Of a stretch of 64,000 nucleotides of DNA, positions 11,925 to 23,067 are shown in pieces. The notes beneath the pieces are model-generated. The model was not told where the DNA came from. It worked only from the letters and a program-made list of their open reading frames with translations, and made no database searches. Position 1 is the first letter of the stretch; every line of letters starts with the position of its first letter. The position numbers and the translations under genes were made by a program. This DNA comes from Saccopteryx bilineata. Lineage: Eukaryota > Chordata > Mammalia > Chiroptera > Emballonuridae. The stretch is taken from the NCBI RefSeq assembly GCF_036850765.1, contig NC_089495.1, positions 29,587,464-29,651,463 of the forward strand, in the 5' to 3' direction.

Positions 11925-12279
11925 AAGGTAGAGTAATTCTTCCCAATTTATTCTTTTTTTTTTTTAAGATTGTTGTAATTACTCTAGACCCTGTGTTTTT
12001 CCATCTAAATCTTGGAATAAGCTTGTCTATATAAAAATATCTTGCTGGGATTTTGAATAGAAATTGTATTAAACCTATAGATGAATTTGAGAATTGTTGT
12101 CTGTGTTATGTTGAGTCTTCCAACCCATGTCCACAGTATATCTCTCCATTTATTTAGGTCTTCTTTGATTTGTTTCATCAGCATTTTGTAATTCTGAGCA
12201 TAGAAATCTCATGCACGTTTTAAGTTTACACTTAAGTATTTTATTTTCTTTATAATAATTATAAATGGCATAGCATTTT

Positions 12280-12456
12280 TTAAATTTTATTTATTCATTT
12301 TTAGAGAGGAGAGAGAGACAGAGAGAGAGAGAAGGGGGAGGAGCTGGAAGCATCAACTCCCATATGTGCCTTGACCAGGCAAGCCCAGGGTTTCGAACCG
12401 GCAACCTCAGCATTTCCAGGTCGACGCTTTATCCACTGTGCCACCACAGGTCAGGC
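12280..12456 (-). mobile_element. Type B SINE, reverse
   Basis: Ends gccaccacaggtcaggc. Flanked by the direct repeat ggcatagcattt, consistent with insertion into L1. Confidence 0.88.
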
Positions 12457-12614
12457 GGCATAGCATTTTAAGTTACAGTCTCTACTGGTTTATTGTTAGC
12501 ATATAGAAATGTGATTAATTTTAGTATGTTGAATTTGTATCCTGTGATGTTGCAAAACTCATATAGCCCTTATAGGAGTTTTTGTTAATTATTTTTTGTA
12601 GATTCTTTGGAATT

Positions 12615-12806
12615 TTTTTAAATTATTTTTTTTATTTATTCATTTTAGAGAAGAGAGAAAGAGAGAGAGAGAGAGAGAGAAGGGGGAGAGGAGCAGGAAG
12701 CATCAACTCCCATACGTGCCTTGACCAGGCAAGCCCAGGGTTTTGAACTGGCGACCTCAGCATTTCCAGATTGACATTTGATCCATTGTGCCACCACAGG
12801 TCAGGC
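12615..12806 (-). mobile_element. Type B SINE, reverse
   Basis: T-rich start, GA-rich middle, end ccaccacaggtcaggc. Confidence 0.85.
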
Positions 12807-12813
12807 CCAGGAT

Positions 12814-13181
12814 TTTTTTTTTTTCTTTAAATTCTGAAGCCGGAAACGGGGACAGTCAAACAGACTCCCGCATGTGCCCGACCAGGATCCACCCGCACGC
12901 CCACCAGGGGGCGATGCTCTGCCCCTCCGGGGGTCGCTCTGTTGCGACCAGAGCCACTCTAGCGCCTGGGGCAGAGGCCGAGGAGCCATCCCCAGCGCCC
13001 AGGCCATCTTTGCTCCAGTGGAGCCTGGGCTGCGGGAGGGGAAGAGAGAGACAGAGAGGAAGGAGAGGGAGAAGGGTGGAGAAGCAGATGGGCACTTCTC
13101 CTGTGTGCCCTGGCCGGGAATTGAACCCGGGACTTTTACACGCCAGGCCGATGCTCTACCACTGAGCCAACCGGTCAGGGC
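12814..13181 (-). mobile_element. Type C SINE, reverse
   Basis: T-run, then the complement of the type C body, ending ccaaccggtcagggc. Confidence 0.88.
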
Positions 13182-13875
13182 AGATTTTTTTTTTTTTTTT
13201 TTTTAGAGACAATCATATCATCTGCAAATAGGGACAGTTTTATTTCTTCCTTTCCATTCCACATGCTCTTTATTTCTTTTTCTTTCAGTGGCTAGAACTT
13301 CTATTACTCTGTTGAGTAAGAGTGGTGAGAGCAAACAACTTTGCCCTGTTCCCAATCTTAGGGAAGCATTCAGTATTTCATCATCAAGTATAATGTTAGT
13401 TGTAGGGTTTTGTAGATGCTTTTATCAAATTTTATTAGTTACGCTCTGCTCCTAAATTGCTGAAAGTTTTCATCATAAATGGGTTTGGATTTTATCAAAT
13501 GCTTTTTTCTGTATCATTAATGAGGTTATATAATTTTTATTCTTTAGCTTGTTGATATGGTGGAGGGTTTTTTTAATATTTAAACTTTATTGACTCCTTG
13601 ATATTATAGACTTTTGAATACTGAAACAGACTAATAGCTGGAATAACTTTTATTTAGTCATGGCATGTAATTCTTTTTATATTGTATTTATAATTGTTTT
13701 ATAATGATGGATTTAATTTGTTAATATTTCATTGAAGATTATATATCTAAGTTAATGAAAAATATTGGTTTATAGTTTGTTTTTTAGTACTATCTTTGCT
13801 TGGTTTTGGTATCGAGATCATCTGACTTCATAAAATGAGTTGGAAAGTGTTTCCTTGTCAGTTTTCTGGAAGAGA

Positions 13876-14023
13876 TTGTAGCTCAGTTGGTGAGAACATT
13901 GTCCCAACATACTGAGGTTGCAGGTTCAATCCTCAGTCAGGGCACATATAAGAATCAACCAATAACAGAATAGGTAGAACAACAAAATCAGTGTTTGTCT
14001 CTCTCTCTATAGATAGATAGATA
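13876..14023 (+). mobile_element. Type D SINE
   Basis: ttgtagctcagttggtgaga head, gggcacatataagaatcaac body, short gata-repeat tail. Confidence 0.8.
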
Positions 14024-14277
14024 GATTCCATCTCAGCACTGCTGCTCAGCAGAACCTCTTTGATGGGATCATATATCTGAGTTGTCCAACAAGGTAGCCA
14101 CCAGTCATAGGGGGGTATTGAGCACTGGAAATATTAATAGTGCACCTACAGAACTAAACTTCTAATCCCGTTTAATTTTAATTAATTTAAATAGTCATAT
14201 GTGACTAGCGACCACCGTATTGGGTACTACAGAACTAGAGGAACCCCTGGAAGTAGTAAAGGCATTCCTGGACAAAT
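14024..14277. repeat. 254-bp duplicated block, copy 1, containing a MER5A-like element
   Basis: Aligns without gaps to 16573-16826, offset 2549, with about 13 differences (about 95% identity by eye). Its core, gtagccaccagtcat through gactagcgaccacc, is MER5A-like (hAT-Charlie). Confidence 0.85.
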
Positions 14278-14286
14278 TTTCCATGA

Positions 14287-14290
14287 AGAT

Positions 14291-14329
<39 letters not shown>

Positions 14330-14374
14330 GATAGATAGATGATAGATAGAGAGAGAGAGATTGAGAGAGAGAGA
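14287..14374. repeat. (GATA)n microsatellite
   Basis: gata units interrupted by gatgata, passing into gaga repeats. Confidence 0.95.
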
Positions 14375-14751
14375 GGAAACTCTCTTTTTCTAAAAACAGC
14401 AATTTTTAAAAGTCTACTGTCAGTTTAAAATTGCAGAAGACCTTGGAAATCATCAAGTCTCATACCCTTCACCCATGTGAAGAAACCAAGACCTAGGTAT
14501 AAGGGAAATGACTTACCCAAAATCACAGAGCTAGTTAGCAGCAGAAATGAAAAGAGTCTGTGATTCAATATGCTCATTCCAGCTTTTTTTTTTTTTTTTT
14601 TTTTGCTGCTGAAGTAAAGAAAATGGTAATGTCTCAAAAGTGAAGACTTTGAACTTTTCAGACACCCTCACATTCATTGCCCACTTGTTCTCTCATAGGG
14701 GGAAATAGCATGCTTTCCTGTGTGCAAGTCGTCCATAAAGAGATCACCCCA

Positions 14752-14816
14752 CGCCTAACCAGGCTTTGGCTCAGTGAATAAAGCATCAGACTGGGACACG
14801 GTGGACCCAGGTACGA
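14752..14816 (+). mobile_element. Tailless, 3'-truncated type A SINE head
   Basis: About 65 nt starting cgcctaaccaggctttggct and stopping within the B-box-like gtacgag. Flanked by agatcacccca at 14741-14751 and 14821-14831. No SINE body and no A-tail. Confidence 0.75.
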
Positions 14817-15011
14817 GAAAAGATCACCCCATCTCTTCTAGCTCAAAGTTAGAATTAGAAAGGATGGAGGGCTAGAGCAGAGCTGGCAACCCAGGGCAAA
14901 GGGGGCAGAGAGGCAAAGCTTGGGCAACCAAAATCTCCCAGGGAAGAAGCAACCTCAGGGCTGAGTGGCCTCGGAACCAGCTCCCTCTGTTGGTCTGATG
15001 CACAATTGGAT

Positions 15012-15742
15012 TGGGTGATGGGATTCAAATATGTAATTTAACATCCAGTTCTCTGCCCTAATGATTGTTTTAACTATTAAAAAATGATACACTGAATGGT
15101 AGTTTATTATTTCGTGCATTTAATACTTAAATAAGAACAATAAAAGAGATACAAAAAACTAGATAGTTATAAGGAGTTTAAAATATTAATGAAAAGATAT
15201 TAAATAATACCTGACATAAACAATAAAACTGTTATTTAAGTTATTTCCATATTTGCCTGACCTGTGGTGGTGCAGTGGATAAAGCGTCGACCTGGAAATG
15301 CTGAGGTCGCCGGTTCGAAACCCTGGGCTTACCTGGTCAAGGCACATATGGGAGTTGATGCTTCCAGCTCCTCCCCCCTGTCTCTCTCTACTCTCTCTCT
15401 CTCCTCTCTAAAATGAATAAATAATAAAAAAATAAAAAAATAATAAAAAAATAAGATATTTCCATATTGCTTCTTGATCGGCGACCTCACTTGCAATTTT
15501 TAACACCTATGGACAAAACGAACATTACTGCGGGCGCTCAGAATACATTGTTGCACAGATGAACGTTATAAAAGAGTAAGGGATATAAATTTGTGATTTC
15601 CACATTGGGTGGCTGCCCAGGCACCCACCTTAGAGAGAACCCTGGTTACAAATGCTATTTTAACAACGGGTTCACCGAGCTCAACAAAAAATTAGGTATC
15701 TGTTCTGCTGAACTGGTGCAAACCGGCTGAATCCCACCACTG
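15012..15742 (-). mobile_element. Non-autonomous hAT element (same family as 59382-60734), with SINE
   Basis: Ends near-complementary: gggtgatgggattc on the left and gaatcccaccactg on the right. Flanks aattggat/atttggat fit an 8-bp duplication with one change. The interior matches 59382-60734 in opposite orientation. Confidence 0.75.
15255..15455 (+). mobile_element. Type B SINE nested in hAT element
   Basis: Flanked by atttccatatt on both sides. Full head and (CT) body. Confidence 0.88.
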
Positions 15743-15894
15743 ATTTGGATGACCCACTGGGCCAAAGGAGAACTGAGAAGGTGAGCACCTGACCCAGGAG
15801 AGTCAGAGAACAGTAGGGAGTTAGGTCTTCCAGCTCACACACCCTCTGTTTGTCTTGGTACCAGCTGGAGGCCGCTTTCGAAACTGGAGGTTAC

Positions 15895-16070
15895 GCCTGG
15901 CCTGTGGTGGTGCAGTGGATAGAGGCGGAGATTGCCCGTGGGAAAGCCTGGGCTTGCCCAGTCAAGGCACGTATGACAATCATCCAATGACCAGCTAGAG
16001 AGAAGCAACTGCTTCTCTCCCCACTGCCCTGTAAAATTAATAAATAAAATATTTTAAAAAAAATAAAATT
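15895..16070 (+). mobile_element. Diverged type B/D-like SINE
   Basis: gcctggcctgtggtggtgca head with several deletions; an aataaataaaat tail. Confidence 0.7.
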
Positions 16071-16071
16071 A

Positions 16072-16480
16072 GCCCTGGCCAGTTGGCTCAGCGGTAGAGC
16101 GTCGGCCTGGCATGCGGGGGACCCGGGTTCGATTCCCGGCCAGGGCACACAGGAGAAGCACCCATTTGCTTCTCCACCCCCCCCTCCTTCCTCTCTGTCT
16201 CTCTCTTCCCCTCCCACAGCCAAGGCTCCATTGGAGCAAAGATGGCCCGGGCGCTGGGGATGGCTCCTTGGCCTCTGCCCCAGGCGCTAGAATGGCTCTG
16301 GTCGCGGCAGAGCGACGCACCGGAGGGGCAGAGCATCGCCCCCTGGTGGGCAGAGCGTCGCCCCTGGTGAGCGTGCCAGGTGGATCCTGGTGGGGCGCAT
16401 GCGGGTGTCTGTCTGACTGTCTCTCCCCATTTCCAGCTTCAGAAAAATACAAAAAAATAAAAAATTTAAAAAAATTAAAT
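16072..16480 (+). mobile_element. Type C SINE
   Basis: Near-consensus head gccctggccagttggctcag. Body includes both the gagcatcgccccctggtggg and agagcgtcgcc units. A-rich tail. Confidence 0.9.
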
Positions 16481-16572
16481 TAAAAATTTTAAAAATCAGA
16501 GGTTGGAAGGCAGAAGAAAGGAGTGAATGGATGACACCCCCATGCTAACATAATGCCACATTGCCAGAGCGG

Positions 16573-16826
16573 GATTCCATCTCAGCACTGCTGCTCAGCA
16601 GAGCCTTTCTGATGGGATTATACATCTGGGTTGTCCAACGAGGTAGCCACCAGTCATATGGGGGTATTGAGCACTGGAAATATTAATAGTGCACCTACAG
16701 AACTAAACTTCTAATCCCATTTAATTTTAATTAATTTAAATAGTCATATGTGACTAGCGACCACTGTATTGGGTACTGCAGAACTAGAAGAACCCCTGGA
16801 AGTAGTAAAGGCATTCATGGACAAAT
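16573..16826. repeat. 254-bp duplicated block, copy 2
   Basis: Gap-free match to 14024-14277. Flanks differ immediately outside both edges. Confidence 0.85.
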
Positions 16827-17505
16827 GAGAAAAGCACATGAAAATGAAAAGTGTAACCTAGAATAAAGAAGTGCTAAGATACAATGGCAAGTCACATAAA
16901 ATTAAGCTAAGAACCTCACTCCTCAAATTTGCACCAGTATTACATGATGCTCTGGTTTCATTTTATTTAGACTCTACACCTGCTAGTTAAAAAAAAAAAA
17001 TCACTTTTGGCAATATATAACACAGAGGAAACTATATGTTTCAGAGATCCAAATGTGAATTACTAACCAGGTATAGAGTTAGTTTAAAGAAAAAACATTG
17101 CAAGAATTTCCAATACCATTATATCCCCAGTGCCTAGAATATACCCTGAAAGAAACATTCTCAATAAAACTTGGGAGTGACAAGACTGTCAAAAGAACTC
17201 AAAGCAAAACCTACAGGCTAAGCAGAGGGCCACTAGGAGGCGCTCCAGCCCAGTAGCTAACAGGCTCGGGAGCAGCCTTGGGTAGCCTGCCCATATTCAG
17301 AGCCCCAATTTAAATAATCTTATAACCTGCTTAGCCCAAAGCCCATGCATTTCATCACCCCAGAGATTCCCAAACTTCAAAGTCCTTCAGATTAGCTGAG
17401 GAGCTTGTGAACTAGGTAGAATCTTTATCTGAGAGCAGGTTTTAATATGAGAAGAGAAAGAAAGTCGTCCCAAAGAAGAGAAAGGAGACAGTGGAGGCAA
17501 GGATG
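16827..17505. other. Intergenic sequence without recognised features
   Basis: AT-rich unique-looking DNA with no recognised element. Confidence 0.45.
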
Positions 17506-17507
17506 GT

Positions 17508-17868
17508 GTCTTAGTCTACTTGGGTTGCTATAACAAAATCCCACAGACCCGGTGGCTTATACAACAGACATTGATTTCTCAGTTCTGGAGGTGGTGAAGT
17601 CCAAGATCAAGGTGCTGTCAGATTTGTTTCCTGGTGAGGAATCTCTTCCTGAGTTGCAGAGGGCCACCTTCTTGTTGTGTCCCCACATGGCGGAGAGAGA
17701 GAGCTCTGATCTCATTTTCTTATAAGGACACGAATCTTATCATAGAGCCCCATCCTCATGACCTCATCTAAATCTAATTACCCCAGCAGCCCCACTTCTA
17801 AATACCATCCTATTGAGGGTTACCATCACATGTGAATTTTGAGGCAGACACAAATATTCACTCCATAG
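17508..17868 (-). mobile_element. MLT1-like (ERVL-MaLR) LTR, reverse
   Basis: Characteristic text gtcttagtctacttgggttg, ataacaaaatcccacagac, cttataaggacacg and a ccatagca end. Old and diverged. Confidence 0.7.
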
Positions 17869-18109
17869 CAGATAGGAACCTTGAAGACTCTTGCTTAGGG
17901 CAGGTGAACCCGGCTCTTCTCGGCAGTGACATTGCCTTCCCCAAACCGCCAGGAAGGGCTCCAATACAACTGCTTTCTCTTTCCCTTTCCCTGTCTCCAA
18001 CTGAACCTCAACATTCAGTCTTCTAGCCTCATTAGATCTCACAGAAAGCACTAGTGCTCTCCGTAGTGATATGTTTGAACTGAAAGCTGGTGGTATTGTT
18101 AATTCCATG

Positions 18110-18285
18110 GGTTTCGTAGACAAAACGTCCTGGGTTCAAAATTCATTTATGATCTATGACACCCTTGCCAATCAGTCTGAACTTTAGTTTTGTTATCTGT
18201 AAAATGGAGTAATACTATTTACCGATGTAACACTTATAGCATAATGTTAGGGACCATGATAGATTTATAGTGAATACAAAGAACT
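18110..18285. repeat. MIR-like ancient SINE
   Basis: Core resembles MIR: gttcaaaattcatttatgat, gttatctgtaaaatggagta. Diverged. Confidence 0.55.
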
Positions 18286-18293
18286 GTCTAGAA

Positions 18294-18615
18294 TAGGGGT
18301 TAGGAACCTATGGCTCACGAGCCAGATGTGGCTCTTTTAATGGCTGCATCTGGCTTGCAGACACATCTTTAATTTAAAAAAAAAAAAACGTTTAAAATAT
18401 AAAGCATTCTCATGTATTACAATCCATTCATTTCCTACCGCTCATGTTCATGGTTGCAGGTGGCTGGAGCCAATCACAGCTGTCCTCTGGGACAACACCA
18501 AATTTTTATTGGATAATGCATAACGTACATGGGTCGTTGTATGGCTCTCACAGAATTACATTTTAAAATATGTGGCATTCATGGCTCTCTCAGCCAAAAA
18601 GCTTCCCGACCCCTG
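18294..18615 (-). mobile_element. Non-autonomous hAT element, reverse
   Basis: Begins taggggttaggaacc and ends ttcccgacccctg. Perfect 8-bp target duplication gtctagaa (18286-18293 and 18616-18623). Confidence 0.93.
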
Positions 18616-18914
18616 GTCTAGAAGCCCACCTCCTGATTCCCAGGCCTAGCCTTCTGCCTGTGACACTCCTTTTCCTTTATTTGAGGATCAAAATGTAGCA
18701 TTTAGTGTGCAGGAGACATAGACAGCTTGTAATCCTAACCTCTGGCAGAGTATTGGCTTGTACACAAGAGAACATACAGACAAATATAAAAAGGAAAGAA
18801 AGGCATGGGAGTGTAAGGAGTAGAGGGATGGCTAGCATTTACTCTTCTGAAGCCACCCTAGAGCATGGGAAGCACTAGGGAACCACAGATTCTCCCATGG
18901 CGGACAGTCCTCCA

Positions 18915-19060
18915 CCCCCACACCTCATTTTCCTCATGTGTGAAATGCAGATAGTAATACTGGTCTTATAAGGTTATGGTGCGATTTAAGTGATTTTTCC
19001 AGTCAAGCCTCTTATACATGGTGCAGGCACAGAGTAGGGACTCAGGAAGTATTCATTTCC
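18915..19060. repeat. MIR-like ancient SINE
   Basis: tcattttcctcatgtgtgaa followed by a caggcacagagtagg-type 3' end. Confidence 0.55.
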
Positions 19061-19303
19061 TTTCTTCCTTACTTGTAGGGCCATGAATGCCATAGACAGT
19101 TTACATTTAGCAGAACCTTTAGGTTCAAAGAAAAAAAGTTCAAATGGGAGAATACCAGACATCAACCTATGGGTAGAGGAAGTATTTGGGGTTTGGGGGT
19201 GGGGAAGAACTTTTGGGGACTGAGGACCTTGGTAACTCACACTAATTATAAGCAAATTGTGGATGTGAGTCACAAGCCTCACTCCATAGCAAGAAGAGTG
19301 CCT

Positions 19304-19850
19304 TAGCCTTGGCTGAGTAGGTCAATTAGTTAGAGCAGGAGTTGGGAACCTTTTTGGCTGAGAGAGCCATGAACGCCATATATTTTAAAATGTAATTCTG
19401 TGAGAGCCATACAAGGACCCGTGTATGTTAGGCATTATCCAATAAAACTTTGGTGTTGTTCCAGAGGACAGCTGTGATTGGCTCCAGCCACCTGCAACCA
19501 TGAACATGAATGGTAGGAAATGAATGGATTGTAATACATGAGAATGCTTTATATTTTTAATGTTATTACTATTTTTATTAAAGATTTGTCTGCGAGCCAG
19601 ATGCAGCCATCAAAAGAGCTACAAATGGCTCGCGAGCCATAGGTTCCCAACCCCTGAGTTAGAGCATCATCCTGATACGCCTAGGTTGTAGGTTCAATTC
19701 CAAGTCAGGGCACATATAAGAGTCAACCAGTGAATGTATAATTAGGTAGAACAACAAATCGATATTTCTCCCTTTCTCTCTCTCTCTCTCTCTCCCTACC
19801 TCTTCCTCTAAAATCAGTAAGTAAAAATTTTTTAAAATAGGTAAAAAAAA
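19304..19850 (+). mobile_element. Type D SINE split by a hAT element
   Basis: Left part 19304-19335 (gccttggctgagtaggtcaa); right part resumes at 19657 with agcatcatcctgatacgcc, then a (CT)n body and A-rich tail. Confidence 0.85.
19336..19656 (+). mobile_element. Non-autonomous hAT element inserted in a SINE
   Basis: Ends caggagttgggaacc and ggttcccaacccctg. Perfect 8-bp duplication agttagag (19328-19335 and 19657-19664). The best-preserved copy of this family here. Confidence 0.95.
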
Positions 19851-19864
19851 TAAAATAAAGAACA

Positions 19865-20932
19865 GTGTCTCAACACACTACTTGCACATGCGTGGATCTC
19901 CTCAGGACGAGGATTTGCTCTGGACTGCTCACACACCCCCTTCTGGTGTTTTCTCTACTCTACTGTGCTGGAATCTCCTGTTGCCGCTTTAGATGGACTC
20001 TCCACCCTTTTGTGCCCTGCTCTGTGCCCCAGGAAGTTGGCCTGTAGGGCAGCATCAATGGGCTCCCTTGTCCTTTGTCCTCCGGCTGGATTAGACCACC
20101 AGGGAGCCAGGCAGGAGAGCAGAGAGCAGGAGGCCAGTGAGGCATGAGCTTCCACTTCCTGCTCCCTCCTTGGGCCAGCCAGGACTGACCATGACAGCTC
20201 CATATAGTGCTTGCTGTCTCTCTTCTCCCCCCACTCCCCGCCCTGGGCCTCCCATTCCAGGAACCAAGCTTCCCCCTTGTTCCTTCAGGCCCAGTCTGCC
20301 CCGAGCACCAAGATTTCCCTTGTGGTTTCCCTAACTCTAGCCCACTCCCTTACAAATTGTCTCTTTATTTAACCTCCTCAATTTGAGTGACACTGACTAA
20401 CCATGCATGAAGACTAGTTAGGTCCAAGGTGCCGGCCTCCCTCTGGTCCCTGGGGACTACAGTATTACTGTTCTGCAGTTGCCATCGCAGGATCTCTTTG
20501 CTGTTTCACTCTCCTAGCCAACACAAAATACCTTCTAAGACATCTCAAGTGGACATACCCCGGGCCATCCGCAGAAGGGCAACCCCAGGTAAGTCGCCTC
20601 ACAAGCACTCCCTCCACTCTCTAGCATCACTGTGCTGTCCCTGCAATGGGAAGAAGATGATTCACGAGGAATTAAGCCAAAGAACCTGCTCTTGAGGTCC
20701 TAATAAAGACTGAAGACCCTACTCTGAGCTACTAAAATTTTTCATAAACCCTTGAGCCCAGGAACCATATTAAAACATTGAACCCACCACTGAGAATTCT
20801 TCTTATTCCCTCATATGTCCTGTCATCATGGTCCCATGATATTTAGAGGCTCCTGTGCTTTTTTTGTACAATAAGACCTTCCTATACTTTCAGCCCCAGA
20901 TCAAGATTTAAGCATTTAAAAAAGACATGTTA
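19865..20932. other. Intergenic sequence without recognised features
   Basis: GC-richer unique-looking DNA. Open frames up to 88 codons overlap on both strands and show no known domain. Confidence 0.5.
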
Positions 20933-21270
20933 GCCTGACCAGGCAGTGGCGCAGTGGATAGAGCATCAGATTGGGATGCAGAGGGCCCAGGTTCAAGACT
21001 CCAAGGTAGCCAGCTTGAGCGCGGGCTCATCTGGTTTGAACAAGGCTCACCAGCTTGAGCCCAAGGTCACTGGCTCAAGCAAGGGGTCACTCAGTCTGCT
21101 GTAGCTCTCCGGTCAAGGCACATATGAGAAAGTAATCAATGAACAACTAAGGTGCCACAACGAAGAATTGATGCCTCTCATCTCTCTCCCTTCCTGTCTG
21201 TCTGTCCCTATCTGTCTCTCTCTGACTCTCTGTCTCTGTCACAAAATAAATAAATAAATAATAAAAATAA
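20933..21270 (+). mobile_element. Type A SINE
   Basis: Full-length; flanked by acatgttag on both sides. Confidence 0.9.
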
Positions 21271-22130
21271 AAAATACATGTTAGGGAAAACAAGCAGATT
21301 CTCCACTGACTAGATAATAAGGGACTATGTTTGAAAAGAAAGAGCTCTTAGTGTGAGAAGTAGCCTTGCCATTGAGTTGATGGGAGGCAAAGCAGAACTG
21401 AGCCATGATGTCACCGCTGATGAACAGCAAAGGGCTGAATGTTGGGAGGCCTGAATGTACAGAGTGAAGGCATTCATCAGCCAACACCTTGCATTTGCAA
21501 GCAGGGCTATCCCAAAAAACCAAATAGCAGACAGAGAGGACAAGGAGGCAACATGTTAACCATTATGAGGATGGACAAGGACCACAAAGCTACTGACCAA
21601 GCCCAACAGCCCTGCTCAGGACAGTCTTCATGCCAATCAAAACGATTAACCTTGTAAAGCATTTCCTACCAGACCAGGTCTGCATGCCTGTCAATGAAGG
21701 AGAGCACGACTGTATGCAATGATACTGCAAATCTATCTGGAATGGGAACCAGAGCTCCAGAAGAAAGACTGAATCATCAGGGGCAAGAACTATAAGAGAA
21801 AAGCCCAGCATCCTTTATCATACAAGAAAATACAGGAGCCTCCACAGGCCACTGGGGTCATGGTGACAGGACCACTAGCTATTGTGAAGGACTCCCAAGG
21901 TTGAAGGGGGAACACTGTCAGCATCAGTGTTTCTCAGGAAAGGATGAAAACAACCACACACACCAGGTCTCCCACTGTCTTCCCACAACCCTTCCCAGTG
22001 ACTCTGAAAGCATTTCTCCCTCTTGTGGCTCCTGCTAGTTCCTTCCCAGGTAGCTGCTCCTGGAAACCCTCTTGGGCACTCCTTCCCTACACAGTCTGGT
22101 TCAGCTGTGTTGAGTGAACACTAGGGAGGG
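21271..22130. other. Intergenic sequence without recognised genes
   Basis: Unique-looking. A short stretch near 21645-21672 (aaagcatttcctaccaga) resembles 23820-23842 just beyond the LTR multimer; its origin is unclear. Confidence 0.4.
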
Positions 22131-22645
22131 TGTTGGGCAGATAAAATATATTCTGCTCACTTTGTTAAAGATGGCGCTGCCCATGGGGAAGCCCGTCGCC
22201 CAGGTGATATTAGTTGCCCTTCTTGGGATGGGCGTGATTATATTAATATGTGTTGGGGGCAGGCTGTGGGCAGGCAGGATCCTTGTAGCCTGGGGCTTGG
22301 TTTTAGGACTAAGCCTGTAAAGCCAGTATCCACGGTCACCATCACAGCCACCTGACCCATGCAGGTTCTCATTGGATTCGGACAGATGGTAATGAAACAA
22401 CAGAGCCAAGAACTGGTGAGCCATTAGCTTTAATCCTAGCTTGCACCCGGCAGGCAAGTAAAAACACACACAGGACTCCAAAACCCACTCATTCAGCTAC
22501 TGACTTATCCGAGTTTCCTAGAATCAAAGGTTTCTAGCTCACTAGCCTCATTCTCCTTTGTTCCCTGTTGGGCAGATAAAATATATTATGCTCACTTTGT
22601 TAAAGATGGCGTTGCCCACGTGGAAGCCCGTCGCCCAGGTGATAT

Positions 22646-22850
22646 ATTTTTTTTAATTTTGATAGTAGATTTTATTTAACCAAGTATATCCAGAATATTA
22701 TCATTTCCACATCTAATCAATATAAAAATTATTTAAAAATTTTTAATTATTGATTTTAGAGAGGAAGGGAGAGAGAGATAGAAAAGAAACATTGATTAGT
22801 TCCACATATTTATGCATTCATTGGTTGATTTTTTTTTTTTTTTATAACGT
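22646..22850 (-). mobile_element. Retroposed chimera: type D SINE 3' part plus MER5-like fragment
   Basis: Flanked by 11-bp repeats ccaggtgatat (22635-22645 and 22851-22861). Read on the minus strand: a poly-A stretch, atcaaccaatgaatgcata (type D body), its TC-rich end, then a MER5-like fragment and a terminal A-run. Confidence 0.65.
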
Positions 22851-23067
22851 CCAGGTGATATTAATGTGTGTTGGGGCAGGCTGTGGGCAGGCAGGATCCT
22901 TGTAGCCTGGGGCTTGGTTTTAGGATGAAGCCTTTCCCACCCTTTTTGATGTGGGGTGGTACAATCCCATCATGCCTCAGATAAGTGACTTTGTATTAGA
23001 GACTTCCCTATTTTGATTATTGGATTAAAGGTTTTGATTTCTGCACTATAAAGTGGGGCAGACCGGA

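Larger units (their letters stand above)
11925..13875 (-). mobile_element. Old L1 ORF2 fragment, antisense, with three nested SINEs
   Basis: Typical antisense L1 ORF2 text, e.g. atcatatcatctgcaaatag (reverse of the FADD catalytic region) near 13213, followed by the rest of the RT region to about 13875. Heavily mutated. SINEs interrupt it at 12280-12456, 12615-12806 and 12814-13181. Confidence 0.8.

Noticed and set aside
14287..14374. Possible CRISPR-like array
   Set aside because: It is a simple (GATA)n run without spacers; no CRISPR array exists in this mammalian sequence.
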